Below, one piece after another: positions 22,977 to 33,636 of a stretch of 37,325 bases of DNA (its first letter is position 1; every line of letters begins with the position of its first letter). The DNA lies in contig JBGSOG010000015.1 in NCBI GenBank assembly GCA_041739225.1, positions 1 through 37,325 of the forward strand, read 5' to 3'. Both the position numbers and the translations under genes were made by a program. The notes beneath the pieces were generated by a model that saw only the letters and a program-made list of their open reading frames with translations, was not told the origin of the DNA and searched no databases. This stretch comes from BOKV01 sp041739225. Lineage in GTDB: Bacteria > Pseudomonadota > Alphaproteobacteria > Rhizobiales > Rhizobiaceae.

Positions 22977-24176
22977 ATGGCCAAGGACTTCCTGCCCTAC
23001 GGCAAACAGACGATCACGGAAACCGACCTTTTGGCGGTTCGCGAAGCCTTGCTTGCGCCGTATCTGACCACTGGCCCCAAGGTTGGCGAGTTTGAGCAAG
23101 CTTTCGCGAGCTATACGGGTGCCGGGAATGCAGTTGCCTGTTCCAACGGCACAGCGGCGCTGCACCTTGCCGCCATGGCGCTGGGCATTCAGTCAGGTGA
23201 CATCGTGCTTGCGCCATCGCAGAGCTTTCTGGCTTCCGCAAATGGGCCGGGCTACTGCGGAGCACGCATCGTGTTCATGGATTGCGACCCTGACACCGGG
23301 CTCGTTACCCGCGAGACTTTCCTTGATGCCGTCAAAAGGGCAGGCGGACCGGTCAAGGCGGCAGTAGTGGTGCACCTCAACGGAGAAATGGCAGACATGG
23401 CCGGCATCGCCGCCGAAGCCAAACCGCGCGGCATCAGACTGATCGAGGATGCTTGCCACGCCATCGGAACCCGGTTTGCCCATGGCGGCGGCATGGCGGA
23501 AGTCGGATCGTGCAAACATTCCGATCTTGCATGTTTTTCACTGCATCCGGTCAAGACTATCACCATGGGCGAAGGTGGCGTGGTTACCACCAACGATGCC
23601 GAAATGGCCCGGCAGATGCGGCTTGACCGCAGCCACGGACTGGAACGTGACGCATCGCGGTTTTCCAATCGCGAGCTTGCCTTCGGCGAAGATGGTTCTG
23701 CCAATCCCTGGTATTATGAAATGGCGGCGCCGGGCTACAATTATCGCGCCACCGACTTTGCCTGTGCGCTCGGGCATTCGCAGTTGTCCCAATTGCCGCA
23801 TTTCATGGAGCGGCGGAAGGCGTTGAAGGCACGGTATGACCGGCTTTTTGCGGACTTCCACCCGCATGTTTCAGTGGTCAGGACTGCCCAGGATTGCGAC
23901 CCGTGCCGCCATTTGTACCCGGTTTTGATTGATTTCAAGGCATTGGGAACAACGCGTGACGCTTTGGCAAAGAAGTTGCACATGCTCGGCATCGGCACAC
24001 AGGTCCACTACATCCCCATTCACTGGCAGCCCTACTACAAGGCGCTCAATCCGGGCTTGTCCCTGCCAGGCGCGGAGGAATATTACCGGCGGGCTTTGTC
24101 ACTGCCGCTGTATCCGCTGATGAGCGACACCGATTGCGACCGGGTGGCAAATGCTCTCCGGTCGGTTCTTGGCTAG
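22977..24176 (+). CDS. pseC: UDP-4-amino-4,6-dideoxy-N-acetyl-beta-L-altrosamine transaminase
   Basis: This 399-residue DegT/DnrJ/EryC1-type PLP aminotransferase aminates C-4 of the UDP-4-keto sugar in the pseudaminic-acid pathway. The start FLPYGKQTITETDLLAV with LTTGPKVGEFEQAFA is typical of PseC. The PLP region includes CSNGTAALHLA, the EDACHAIGT block and the catalytic lysine K193 in SLHPVKTITMGEGG. HYIPIHWQPYY (late) is the partner-subunit substrate segment. Length is normal. It is transcribed away from the pseH operon and ends two bases from the convergent greA stop. The intergenic region holds a TGTTGCC-(15)-GGCAACA inverted repeat (22815-22843) that could be regulatory. Confidence 0.9.
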   Translation: MAKDFLPYGKQTITETDLLAVREALLAPYLTTGPKVGEFEQAFASYTGAGNAVACSNGTAALHLAAMALGIQSGDIVLAPSQSFLASANGPGYCGARIVFMDCDPDTGLVTRETFLDAVKRAGGPVKAAVVVHLNGEMADMAGIAAEAKPRGIRLIEDACHAIGTRFAHGGGMAEVGSCKHSDLACFSLHPVKTITMGEGGVVTTNDAEMARQMRLDRSHGLERDASRFSNRELAFGEDGSANPWYYEMAAPGYNYRATDFACALGHSQLSQLPHFMERRKALKARYDRLFADFHPHVSVVRTAQDCDPCRHLYPVLIDFKALGTTRDALAKKLHMLGIGTQVHYIPIHWQPYYKALNPGLSLPGAEEYYRRALSLPLYPLMSDTDCDRVANALRSVLG

Positions 24177-24178
24177 GG

Positions 24179-24652
24179 TCAGACGAACTTCACCTTGAGG
24201 ATTTCGTACGAGCGCGAGCCGCCGGGCGCCGACACTTCTGCCGTATCACCTGCTGATTTGCCGATAAGGGCACGAGCGATGGGTGATGAAATGGAGATTT
24301 TGCCGGACTTTACGTCGGCTTCCTGATCGCCAACGATCTGCCAGGTTTTCTCTTCTTCGGTGTCTTCGTCGACCAAGGTGACGGTCGCCCCAAATTTCAC
24401 GGTCTTGCCGCTCAATTTTGAAATGTCGATTATTTCAGCCCGCGACAACAGGTCCTCGAGTTCGGCAACCCGCCCTTCGTTGTGGCTCTGCTGTTCTTTT
24501 GCTGCGTGATATTCAGCGTTTTCGGAAAGATCGCCATGCGCCCTTGCCTCGGCAATTGCCGCGATGATGGCCGGCCTTTCCTCGCTTTGCCGACGCTTCA
24601 ACTCGGCGATCAACATCGCCTGTCCGTGCGCCGTCATTGGTATTTTTTCCAT
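24179..24652 (-). CDS. greA: Transcription elongation factor GreA
   Basis: This 157-residue GreA rescues backtracked RNA polymerase by stimulating transcript cleavage. The N-terminal coiled-coil (about 1-75) reads MTAHGQAMLIAELKRR and carries the catalytic acidic tip in ARAHGDLSENAEYHAAKE. The C-terminal FKBP-like domain (80-157) ends with ISISSPIARALIGKSAGD and the EILKV strand. Length is standard. The ATG at 24652 has GAGGGGAAG upstream; an earlier in-frame start adds a basic tail not found in the family. It separates the pseudaminic-acid genes from the amidotransferase genes and belongs to the core backbone. Confidence 0.95.
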   Translation of the reverse strand: MEKIPMTAHGQAMLIAELKRRQSEERPAIIAAIAEARAHGDLSENAEYHAAKEQQSHNEGRVAELEDLLSRAEIIDISKLSGKTVKFGATVTLVDEDTEEEKTWQIVGDQEADVKSGKISISSPIARALIGKSAGDTAEVSAPGGSRSYEILKVKFV

Positions 24653-24913
24653 CAAACTTCCCCTCAGCGTCCGCCGCCGTTTCCTTCCCAACAGCGTCGC
24701 ACAATAAAATAGACGGCCAACCGGAAAGCTGACCGGGGCCGTGTTACAGTTTTATAGCAGGTTCGCGACAGGTTTCATCCTGTTTTTTGCATGGCTGGTT
24801 GCAATGGGCCTGCGTTGACGCAAGGCCATGCCGATGCAATATGCGCGACAACATATCAGGAGCCGTATCATCCGCCGTGAATAGTCAGCGGTCCGGTTCT
24901 GGCTGGGGGAAAA

Positions 24914-26065
24914 ATGCTCAAATATTGTTGTCGGTGTGTCATGCCGCATACCAAGCCGGACCTGCACATCGATGACGATGGCGTTTGCAATGCTTGCCGC
25001 AGCTTCGAGGCACGCAAGCAAGTCGACTGGGAAAGTCGCAAAATTGAACTGCTTCAGGTTGTCGACCGCTATCGCTCGAAAGATGGCAGCAACTGGGATT
25101 GCATCGTTCCTGTATCCGGCGGGAAGGATAGCACTTATCAAGTGGTGCGCATGTTGCAACTGGGAATGAACCCATTGTGCGTCAACGCAACGACTTGCGA
25201 TCTTTCAGACATTGGCCGCCGCAACCTCGACAATTTGAAAAATCTCGGGGTCGATGTCATCGAGATGTCGCCAAATCCACGCGTGCGGGCAAAACTGAAC
25301 CGGATCGGACTTTTGCAGGTCGGCGACATTTCATGGCCGGAGCATGTTGGAATTTTCACCATTCCCGTTCGTGCGGCGGTCGAGTTTGGCGTGCCGTTGA
25401 TTGTTTGGGGTGAAAATTCCCAAAACGAGTATGGCGGCCCTGCGACAGCTGCCGAAAACCATGTGCTCGACCGGCGTTGGCTCGAAGAGTTCGGCGGGCT
25501 GTTGGGAATGCGGGTTTCCGACATGGTGGGAATGGACGGGCTGACGCGCCGTGATCTCATTCCGTACCATTATCCCAGCGATGAAGACCTTGCCAAAGCT
25601 GCCGTAACCGGGATTTTCCTTGGGTATTTCCTTCCCTGGGACGGCATTTCCAACGCGCTGATTGCCCAGGCCCATGGTTTTGAAACCTATCACAAACCGG
25701 TTGAAGGGGCGATGCTCAATTATGAGAACCTCGACAACAATCTGCACGGCATTCATGACTACTTCAAATTCCTGAAGTTCGGCTTCAGTCGCGCGACAGA
25801 CCATGCATGCCTTCATTTGCGCCGCGGGCGGATTTCACGACAAGATGCAATCGACATCGTGCGGATTCATGACGGAAAATTCCCGTGGGAATACCTTGGC
25901 AAGCGGCTGGAAGACATGCTCGAGCGCATTGACATGACCCTCGAACAGTTCATTTCGCTTTGTGACAAGTTTACCAACAAGAAGATTTTCAAGCGCGATG
26001 CCGACGGCAAACTCGTCAAGGACAAGCACGGCAATCTAACGAAAATCAACTACGACAATGTTTGA
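24914..26065 (+). CDS. N-acetyl sugar amidotransferase (PseA/WbpG family)
   Basis: This 383-residue ATP-pyrophosphatase-type amidotransferase converts an N-acetyl group on a sugar to an acetamidino group, using ammonia supplied by a HisH/HisF pair. The N-terminus has a metal-binding-like set of cysteines (CCRCVMP ... CNACRSF, about residues 5-30). The PP-loop reads VPVSGGKDSTYQV (about 64-76). Later conserved parts include NATTCDLSDIGRRNL, WGENSQNEYGG and the HDYFKFLKFGFSRATDHA segment typical of PseA/WbpG. In Campylobacter PseA gives acetamidino-pseudaminic acid; in Pseudomonas WbpG-HisH2-HisF2 act on a different sugar. A GGGGG stretch lies just before the ATG. HisH starts 21 bases after its stop. 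Confidence 0.88.
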   Translation: MLKYCCRCVMPHTKPDLHIDDDGVCNACRSFEARKQVDWESRKIELLQVVDRYRSKDGSNWDCIVPVSGGKDSTYQVVRMLQLGMNPLCVNATTCDLSDIGRRNLDNLKNLGVDVIEMSPNPRVRAKLNRIGLLQVGDISWPEHVGIFTIPVRAAVEFGVPLIVWGENSQNEYGGPATAAENHVLDRRWLEEFGGLLGMRVSDMVGMDGLTRRDLIPYHYPSDEDLAKAAVTGIFLGYFLPWDGISNALIAQAHGFETYHKPVEGAMLNYENLDNNLHGIHDYFKFLKFGFSRATDHACLHLRRGRISRQDAIDIVRIHDGKFPWEYLGKRLEDMLERIDMTLEQFISLCDKFTNKKIFKRDADGKLVKDKHGNLTKINYDNV

Positions 26066-26086
26066 AACCCGGCTATCGTAACGGCC

Positions 26087-26707
26087 ATGAAAGTTGCCGT
26101 TGTAGACACTGACATTGCCAATATCGGCTCGGTTTGCCGGGTGCTTGTGGAACTTGGCGCAGAACCGGTTGTCGCGCGCAATCCGGTGGATTTGCGCGAT
26201 GCGTCCCGCATCATATTGCCCGGTGTGGGCAGTTTTTCCGCCGGCATGGCGTCGCTGCGCAAAGCAGGATTTGACGAGGCGCTGCCTGTTGCGGTGGAAA
26301 ATGGCAAGCCGGTTTTCGGAATCTGTTTGGGAATGCAGTTGCTTGCCGGGCATGGCACCGAAGCAGGTGGTGCCAAAGGACTTGGGCTGATTTCAGGCAC
26401 CGTACGGCACCTTGAGGAAAGCGGTTGCAAAGAGCGCTTGCCGCACATGGGCTGGAACGAAGTCTCGATTGTGCGCCCCTCACCGATTGTTGCCGGCATT
26501 CCCAATGGCACGGATTTCTATTTCGTCCACTCCTACGCGTTTCAGGCCAACAATCCCGGGGATGTCATTGCCACTTGCCAACATGGCGTGCCGTTTGCGG
26601 CGATTGTGGGTTCGGGCAATGTTCACGGGGCGCAGTTTCACCCGGAAAAAAGCGCGCAGGCCGGCTTTCGTGTGCTGGGGAATTTCCTGGAATTGAAGCC
26701 ATGCTGA
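26087..26707 (+). CDS. hisH2: Glutamine amidotransferase subunit HisH (sugar-amidination copy)
   Basis: This 206-residue class I glutamine amidotransferase releases ammonia from glutamine for its partner synthase. The nucleophile is C80 in VFGICLGMQLLAG and the His/Glu pair is H185 and E187 in AQFHPEKS. The protein begins MKVAVVDTDIANIGSVCRVL, typical of HisH. Because it sits between the sugar amidotransferase and a HisF-like gene, it is probably the dedicated copy for sugar amidination rather than the histidine-pathway enzyme, which normally lies in a his operon. Its stop overlaps the hisF start by 7 bases. Confidence 0.88.
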   Translation: MKVAVVDTDIANIGSVCRVLVELGAEPVVARNPVDLRDASRIILPGVGSFSAGMASLRKAGFDEALPVAVENGKPVFGICLGMQLLAGHGTEAGGAKGLGLISGTVRHLEESGCKERLPHMGWNEVSIVRPSPIVAGIPNGTDFYFVHSYAFQANNPGDVIATCQHGVPFAAIVGSGNVHGAQFHPEKSAQAGFRVLGNFLELKPC

Positions 26708-27474
26708 AAATCCGGGTCATTCCGACACTGCTGTGGAAGGATCTGGGGCTTGTAAAAGGCGTCGGATTCAATTCCTGGCGGCGGGTGGGGGCAGTCCTGC
26801 CGTCGATCAAGGTCTACAACCGGCGCGAGGTTGACGAGATGATCCTGGTCGACATCACAGCCAGCGCCGAGCAAGGCGCGGTGGACCATGAGGCACTCAA
26901 CGACTTTGCCGATGAATGCTTTGTTCCGCTGACAGTTGGCGGCGGCGTGCGCGGTATCGAAGACATGCGTAAATTGCTTCGGGCGGGTGCCGACAAGGTT
27001 TCGGTCAACTCGGCTGCCTATGGCGACAGCGCGATCGTTTCAAAAGGTGCGGCGGAGTTCGGCACACAATGCATCGTTGCCAGCATTGATGTACGCAGGC
27101 TTGAAGACGGCAGGCTCGAGTGCTTCAGCCATTCCGGCACAAGACCAACCGGCAGACGCCCGGATGACTGGGCCATGGAATTGGAGCGGCTTGGCGCTGG
27201 GGAAATCCTTCTGACTTCCATTGACCGCGACGGGACCATGCAGGGCTACGACCTTGACCTGATTTCGTCGGTCACGCGGAAGGTTCGCATTCCCGTCATC
27301 GCATCCGGCGGCTGCGGGCATTATGGCCACATGCTTGAGGCCGTTCGCGATGGTGGCGCCTCGGCGGTCGCTGCGGCCAGCATTTTCCATTTTACCGAAC
27401 AAACCCCGAAGGAAGCAAAGCTGGCGCTGGCGGCGGCAGGCTACCCGGTGCGGATGGGTTTCGTCGAAGCGTGA
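26701..27474 (+). CDS. hisF2: HisF-like synthase subunit (sugar-amidination copy)
   Basis: This 257-residue TIM-barrel protein is of the HisF family. It begins MLKIRVIPTLLWKDLGLVKGVGFNSWR, where true HisF has MLxxRIIPCLDVxxGRVVKG. The Cys-Leu-Asp is replaced by T-L-L, so the catalytic N-terminal aspartate of histidine-pathway HisF is missing. This fits the HisF2/WbpG-partner group, which only channels ammonia. It retains CFVPLTVGGGVRG, the phosphate-binding end (LASGGCGHYGH-like, near 200) and a lysine-rich C-terminal third. It overlaps hisH2 by 7 bases, so the two are translationally coupled, and the ccdAB genes lie 5 bases beyond its stop on the other strand. Confidence 0.87.
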   Translation: MLKIRVIPTLLWKDLGLVKGVGFNSWRRVGAVLPSIKVYNRREVDEMILVDITASAEQGAVDHEALNDFADECFVPLTVGGGVRGIEDMRKLLRAGADKVSVNSAAYGDSAIVSKGAAEFGTQCIVASIDVRRLEDGRLECFSHSGTRPTGRRPDDWAMELERLGAGEILLTSIDRDGTMQGYDLDLISSVTRKVRIPVIASGGCGHYGHMLEAVRDGGASAVAAASIFHFTEQTPKEAKLALAAAGYPVRMGFVEA

Positions 27475-27479
27475 GGGGA

Positions 27480-27779
27480 TCAAATCCCGAAGAACAACAA
27501 ATCCATTGCTGCCAATATGGCGTCACGCTCGGATGCAAGCGACAGACCTGTTGGTATCAATTCGGAATTGCGCACGGCTGCCAAAGCGGTAGGAACGAAA
27601 ACCCATTGCTCTCCTGCAATGGTCAGGATCGGGTTCAGGCGATTCACGGATTTTGGCACGTCTTTTTGTGGACGCAAAGGCACAACAACAGTGGTCGAAA
27701 TCGGTGAGAGAATGTCGTGTTGCACAGCCAGGAACAGGTATTTTTGGTTTGAGATTGTGAAAATATCAAATTGTGCCAT
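27480..27779 (-). CDS. ccdB: CcdB-family gyrase toxin
   Basis: This 99-residue toxin is related to F-plasmid CcdB, which poisons DNA gyrase. Family matches are MAQFDIFTISNQKYLFLAVQHDIL at the start (counterpart of the F-protein strand reading V-D-V-Q-S-D), TTVVVPLRP, LNPILTIAGEQWVFVPT and the C-terminal helix AILAAMDLLFFGI. F-CcdB ends L-M-F-W-G-I, and its Trp is needed for gyrase binding; here it is Phe (F97). The ATG lies two bases after the ccdA stop. It shares the operon promoter upstream of ccdA. It may be active or attenuated. Confidence 0.87.
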   Translation of the reverse strand: MAQFDIFTISNQKYLFLAVQHDILSPISTTVVVPLRPQKDVPKSVNRLNPILTIAGEQWVFVPTALAAVRNSELIPTGLSLASERDAILAAMDLLFFGI

Positions 27780-27781
27780 TT

Positions 27782-28009
27782 TTAGAATTGACGGTAATTT
27801 TGAAGTGGCAACCCCTCGCGTTCCACCCACTCGTTGTGGGCCTGAATCGCTTCTGCATTTTCCAACCGCCAAAGCCGCTCTTTTTCAGCCTTCAAGGCGC
27901 GGGCGATGCCATCTTCTGCGGCCCGGGACAGGTTGATGCCAAGTTCGCGACTTTCGCGAACCATGTCGGCATCAAGTGACAAATTTGCTGGCTTGCGTCT
28001 GGCGTTCAT
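27782..28009 (-). CDS. ccdA: CcdA-family antitoxin
   Basis: This 75-residue antitoxin has an N-terminal ribbon-helix-helix DNA-binding part (KPANLSLDADMVRESRELGINLSRAAEDGI) and a charged C-terminal tail that binds the toxin, ALKAEKERLWRLENAEAIQAHNEWVEREG. The alternating pattern W-x-x-E-N-x-E-x-I-x-x-x-N-x-x-(V/I)-E-x-x-G is diagnostic of CcdA. Both GTG at 28015 and ATG at 28009 are in frame; the ATG is chosen because the predicted transcript begins at about this base. The gene is first in the ccdAB operon, beyond the 3' end of carB. Confidence 0.87.
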   Translation of the reverse strand: MNARRKPANLSLDADMVRESRELGINLSRAAEDGIARALKAEKERLWRLENAEAIQAHNEWVEREGLPLQNYRQF

Positions 28010-28044
28010 GCGCACAAGGTATGCGCATGGGTAACAGGTGTCAA
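28007..28044 (-). promoter_or_regulatory. ccdAB promoter and overlapping operator-like inverted repeat
   Basis: On the minus strand TTGACA (28044-28039) and TACCTT (28021-28016) are exactly 17 bases apart. An inverted repeat CATGCGCA-(7)-TGCGCATG (28007-28029) covers the -10 element and the ccdA start codon. The spacing puts the transcription start at or next to the ATG, so the mRNA would be leaderless. CcdA-CcdB complexes are known to repress their own promoter. Confidence 0.68.
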
Positions 28045-28045
28045 A

Positions 28046-31552
<3,507 letters not shown>

Positions 31553-31706
31553 GGCGGTCTTTTCGTTTTGGCGCGTGGCAGCATCTTCGGCTCAAGGTGC
31601 CGACGCGTTTGGATCATTTGATGGCTGAAACCGGCTTATAGGCGAAGGTGGCGGGCGATGTAACCCCGCAAACGCTGAAAATTGGGGAGAGAGCATCCTT
31701 ACAAAC

Positions 31707-31752
31707 AAGTGGCTGGCAAGTGGCTGGCGCAGGGGTTGGCGCAGGGGTTGGG
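31707..31752. repeat. Short tandem repeats upstream of carB
   Basis: Two head-to-tail copies of AAGTGGCTGGC (31707-31717, 31718-31728) are followed by two near-identical copies of GCAGGGGTTGGC/G (31729-31740, 31741-31752). They lie between the carB start and the 3' end of the XRE gene, and may vary in copy number by slippage. Confidence 0.7.
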
Positions 31753-31799
31753 CAAAAAGCCGTGCAACTCCCCGCTCTGCCGAAACGCGCGACTGAAGG

Positions 31800-32066
31800 T
31801 TATTGCAACATTCCATCCTGTTCGGTGTTTTCAATTTCGAGGCGCAGTTCAAGCGCTTTTCCCTCTTGCCCGTCATAGCCGCCAATTCCCTGGGAAACGG
31901 CATAGCATGCCAGCTCGACCGACTTGGGGATTTCAACGGTTTTGCCGTCGCGTTTGCCCTTCTCGTAATACTGGATAACCCGCTTCTTCAGTCCCAGCAG
32001 GTCAGCCACGTCTTTCTGCTTGAAGCCCAGGCTTTTGCGCCAAATCCTGAATTGAGCTGGTGTCAT
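31800..32066 (-). CDS. XRE-type helix-turn-helix regulator
   Basis: This 88-residue DNA-binding protein has an N-terminal HTH of the XRE/Cro type: MTPAQFRIWRKSLGFKQKDVADLLGLKKRVIQYYEKGKR (residues about 1-40), with the K-Q-K-D-V-A-x-x-L-G-(L/V) helix pair. A short C-terminal tail has no recognisable ligand domain. GAGGACG lies just before the ATG. It is divergently oriented from a small ORF at 32308, with tandem and inverted repeats between them that may be its operators. Standing alone, it could also be an antitoxin without an obvious toxin. Confidence 0.8.
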   Translation of the reverse strand: MTPAQFRIWRKSLGFKQKDVADLLGLKKRVIQYYEKGKRDGKTVEIPKSVELACYAVSQGIGGYDGQEGKALELRLEIENTEQDGMLQ

Positions 32067-32106
32067 TTTGCCGTCCTCATTTTCCCGTGCCGGGTTTTCG
32101 TTCCAC

Positions 32107-32128
32107 GTGCTTTTACGGTGCTTTTACG
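32107..32128. repeat. Tandem 11-bp direct repeat upstream of the XRE gene
   Basis: Two perfect copies of GTGCTTTTACG lie head to tail (32107-32117 and 32118-32128), about 40 bases before the XRE start. An 11-base unit fits one helical turn and suits a cooperative binding site. Confidence 0.7.
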
Positions 32129-32162
32129 ACATGGAAAAGAATTGTGGCTATGATTGGTTAAT

Positions 32163-32214
32163 GTGCACATTGTGCGACTCGATTGTTGACAATACCGCAC
32201 CGAGTGCACATATT
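32163..32214 (+). promoter_or_regulatory. Strong candidate promoter with flanking direct and inverted repeats
   Basis: TTGACA (32186-32191) and CATATT (32209-32214) are 17 bases apart on the plus strand. A direct repeat GTGCACAT occurs at 32163-32170 and 32204-32211, 41 bases apart; ATTGT-TG-ACAAT (32182-32193) overlaps the -35. This arrangement suggests regulated transcription toward the small ORF at 32308. Confidence 0.6.
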
Positions 32215-32307
32215 ACAACCATGGGGCTTTGATAAGCCTGTTGCGTACCCGAGTCATGCAAGGAGTTGTACCGACCGGTTTGACCTTTTGAAGAAGGAAA
32301 TGAACCA

Positions 32308-32460
32308 ATGCTGTCACAAGTCTATCTTGGCAAGAACTTCCTCGTGCCGCAGGAAATTGACCTGCACCAACATGCAATGGTGAGCTGTTCGTTTTCGAAA
32401 AAACTGGCGCGCGTTGTTGCTGCATTCAGTCGAATTTTTGCAAAACAAGCCGTGCGATAA
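32308..32460 (+). CDS. Candidate 50-residue small protein
   Basis: This short ORF starts MLSQVYLGKN and ends SKKLARVVAAFSRIFAKQAVR. The C-terminal half is a basic amphipathic helix. AAGGA lies 9 bases before the ATG, and a good promoter (TTGACA-17-CATATT) about 90 bases upstream points at it. No family is recognised. The long leader and overlapping possible upstream frames mean the transcript could instead be a regulatory RNA. It ends about 175 bases before the metallopeptidase gene, and no terminator is seen in between. Confidence 0.42.
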   Translation: MLSQVYLGKNFLVPQEIDLHQHAMVSCSFSKKLARVVAAFSRIFAKQAVR

Positions 32461-32635
32461 CCTTTGCGGGCTGTGAACGGGCCGCCAGTGCGGAACAATG
32501 GTTGACCCGTTGGTGCATTGTGCCGGAACGGCAGTTTGAGCGACAACCTTTCTGTTCCAATGCCAACGCGTTTGTGCTTTTGTGCGGTCAGACGGCCAAT
32601 GAATTTGGCCTTACCACGACATCGGGAGCAGGCGC

Positions 32636-33598
32636 ATGCGCTGGCAAGGCAGACGGCAAAGCAAAAATGTCCAGGACATCCGGAGCGAAGGCGGCGGCGG
32701 TTTTGGCTTGCCGGGCGGCATGGGATTTCCGGGCGGACGCGGCGGCCAGATTCGTATTCCCATGGGCGGGCCACGCACCGCGTCTGGCGGCGGCATGGGC
32801 TGCGGCACCATCATTGTCATAGGACTGGTTCTGTGGGCGCTGGGTATCAACCCTCTGACCATTCTCAATGGCGGAAGCATCGGGCCGTCGATTTCGCCAG
32901 AACAATTGCCGCGCATTGACCGGCAAGCGCCGACCACTGGGCAGACGCCACGCACCAGCGATGAGCAGGGCCAGTTCGTAAAGACCATCGTCGCTTCCAC
33001 CGAAGAGATTTGGAGTGGCGTGTTCCAGTCTTACGGGCGCGAATATCCGGTTCCTGAGACCGTGCTGTTTTCAGGCCAGGTCCGCTCGGCTTGTGGCATG
33101 GCATCGGCAGCTTCGGGGCCATTCTACTGCCCCGGCGACAAAAAAGTGTACATTGACTTGTCGTTCTACGACCAATTGGCCCGCGAGTTCGGTGCACCGG
33201 GCGATTTCGCGCAAGCCTATGTGCTGGCTCACGAAGTGGGCCACCACGTGCAGAACATCATCGGGGTGCTGCCGGAATTCAACCGGATGCGCCAGTCCAT
33301 GGGTAAGCTCGAAGTCAACCAGATGTCGGTGAAGGTTGAATTGCAAGCCGATTGCTTTGCCGGTGTGTGGGGCCATTACGTTGCCAAGGAAGGTTGGCTT
33401 GAGGAAGGCGACATCGACGAAGCAATCAACGCTGCGCACAAGATCGGCGATGATGCGATCCAGAAGCGAACGCAAGGTTATGTGGTGCCCGATGCATTCA
33501 ACCATGGCACATCACAGCAGCGCGCCGCCTGGTTCCGCAAGGGCTTCGAAACGGGTCGCATCGAATCGTGCGATACTTTCAATACTGCAGGCCGTTAG
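32636..33598 (+). CDS. ypfJ: YpfJ-type neutral zinc metallopeptidase
   Basis: This 320-residue membrane-anchored metalloprotease has the zinc-binding H199-E-x-x-H203 in LAHEVGHHVQNI and the conserved ELQADCFAGVWG segment, which supplies the third ligand region. The N-terminus is Gly/Arg-rich (RRQSKNVQDIRSEGGGG ...), followed by one transmembrane helix (about 58-72), putting the catalytic domain in the periplasm. Four cysteines (153, 165, one in the ADC block, one near the end) may form disulfides. The start is the ATG giving the family's M-R-W-x-G-R-R-x-S-x-N-(V/I)-x-D opening. Substrates are unknown for the family. Confidence 0.92.
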   Translation: MRWQGRRQSKNVQDIRSEGGGGFGLPGGMGFPGGRGGQIRIPMGGPRTASGGGMGCGTIIVIGLVLWALGINPLTILNGGSIGPSISPEQLPRIDRQAPTTGQTPRTSDEQGQFVKTIVASTEEIWSGVFQSYGREYPVPETVLFSGQVRSACGMASAASGPFYCPGDKKVYIDLSFYDQLAREFGAPGDFAQAYVLAHEVGHHVQNIIGVLPEFNRMRQSMGKLEVNQMSVKVELQADCFAGVWGHYVAKEGWLEEGDIDEAINAAHKIGDDAIQKRTQGYVVPDAFNHGTSQQRAAWFRKGFETGRIESCDTFNTAGR

Positions 33599-33636
33599 CG
33601 GCAAAATCAAAAATGCAGGCTTGAAAAGGCGCGTTC

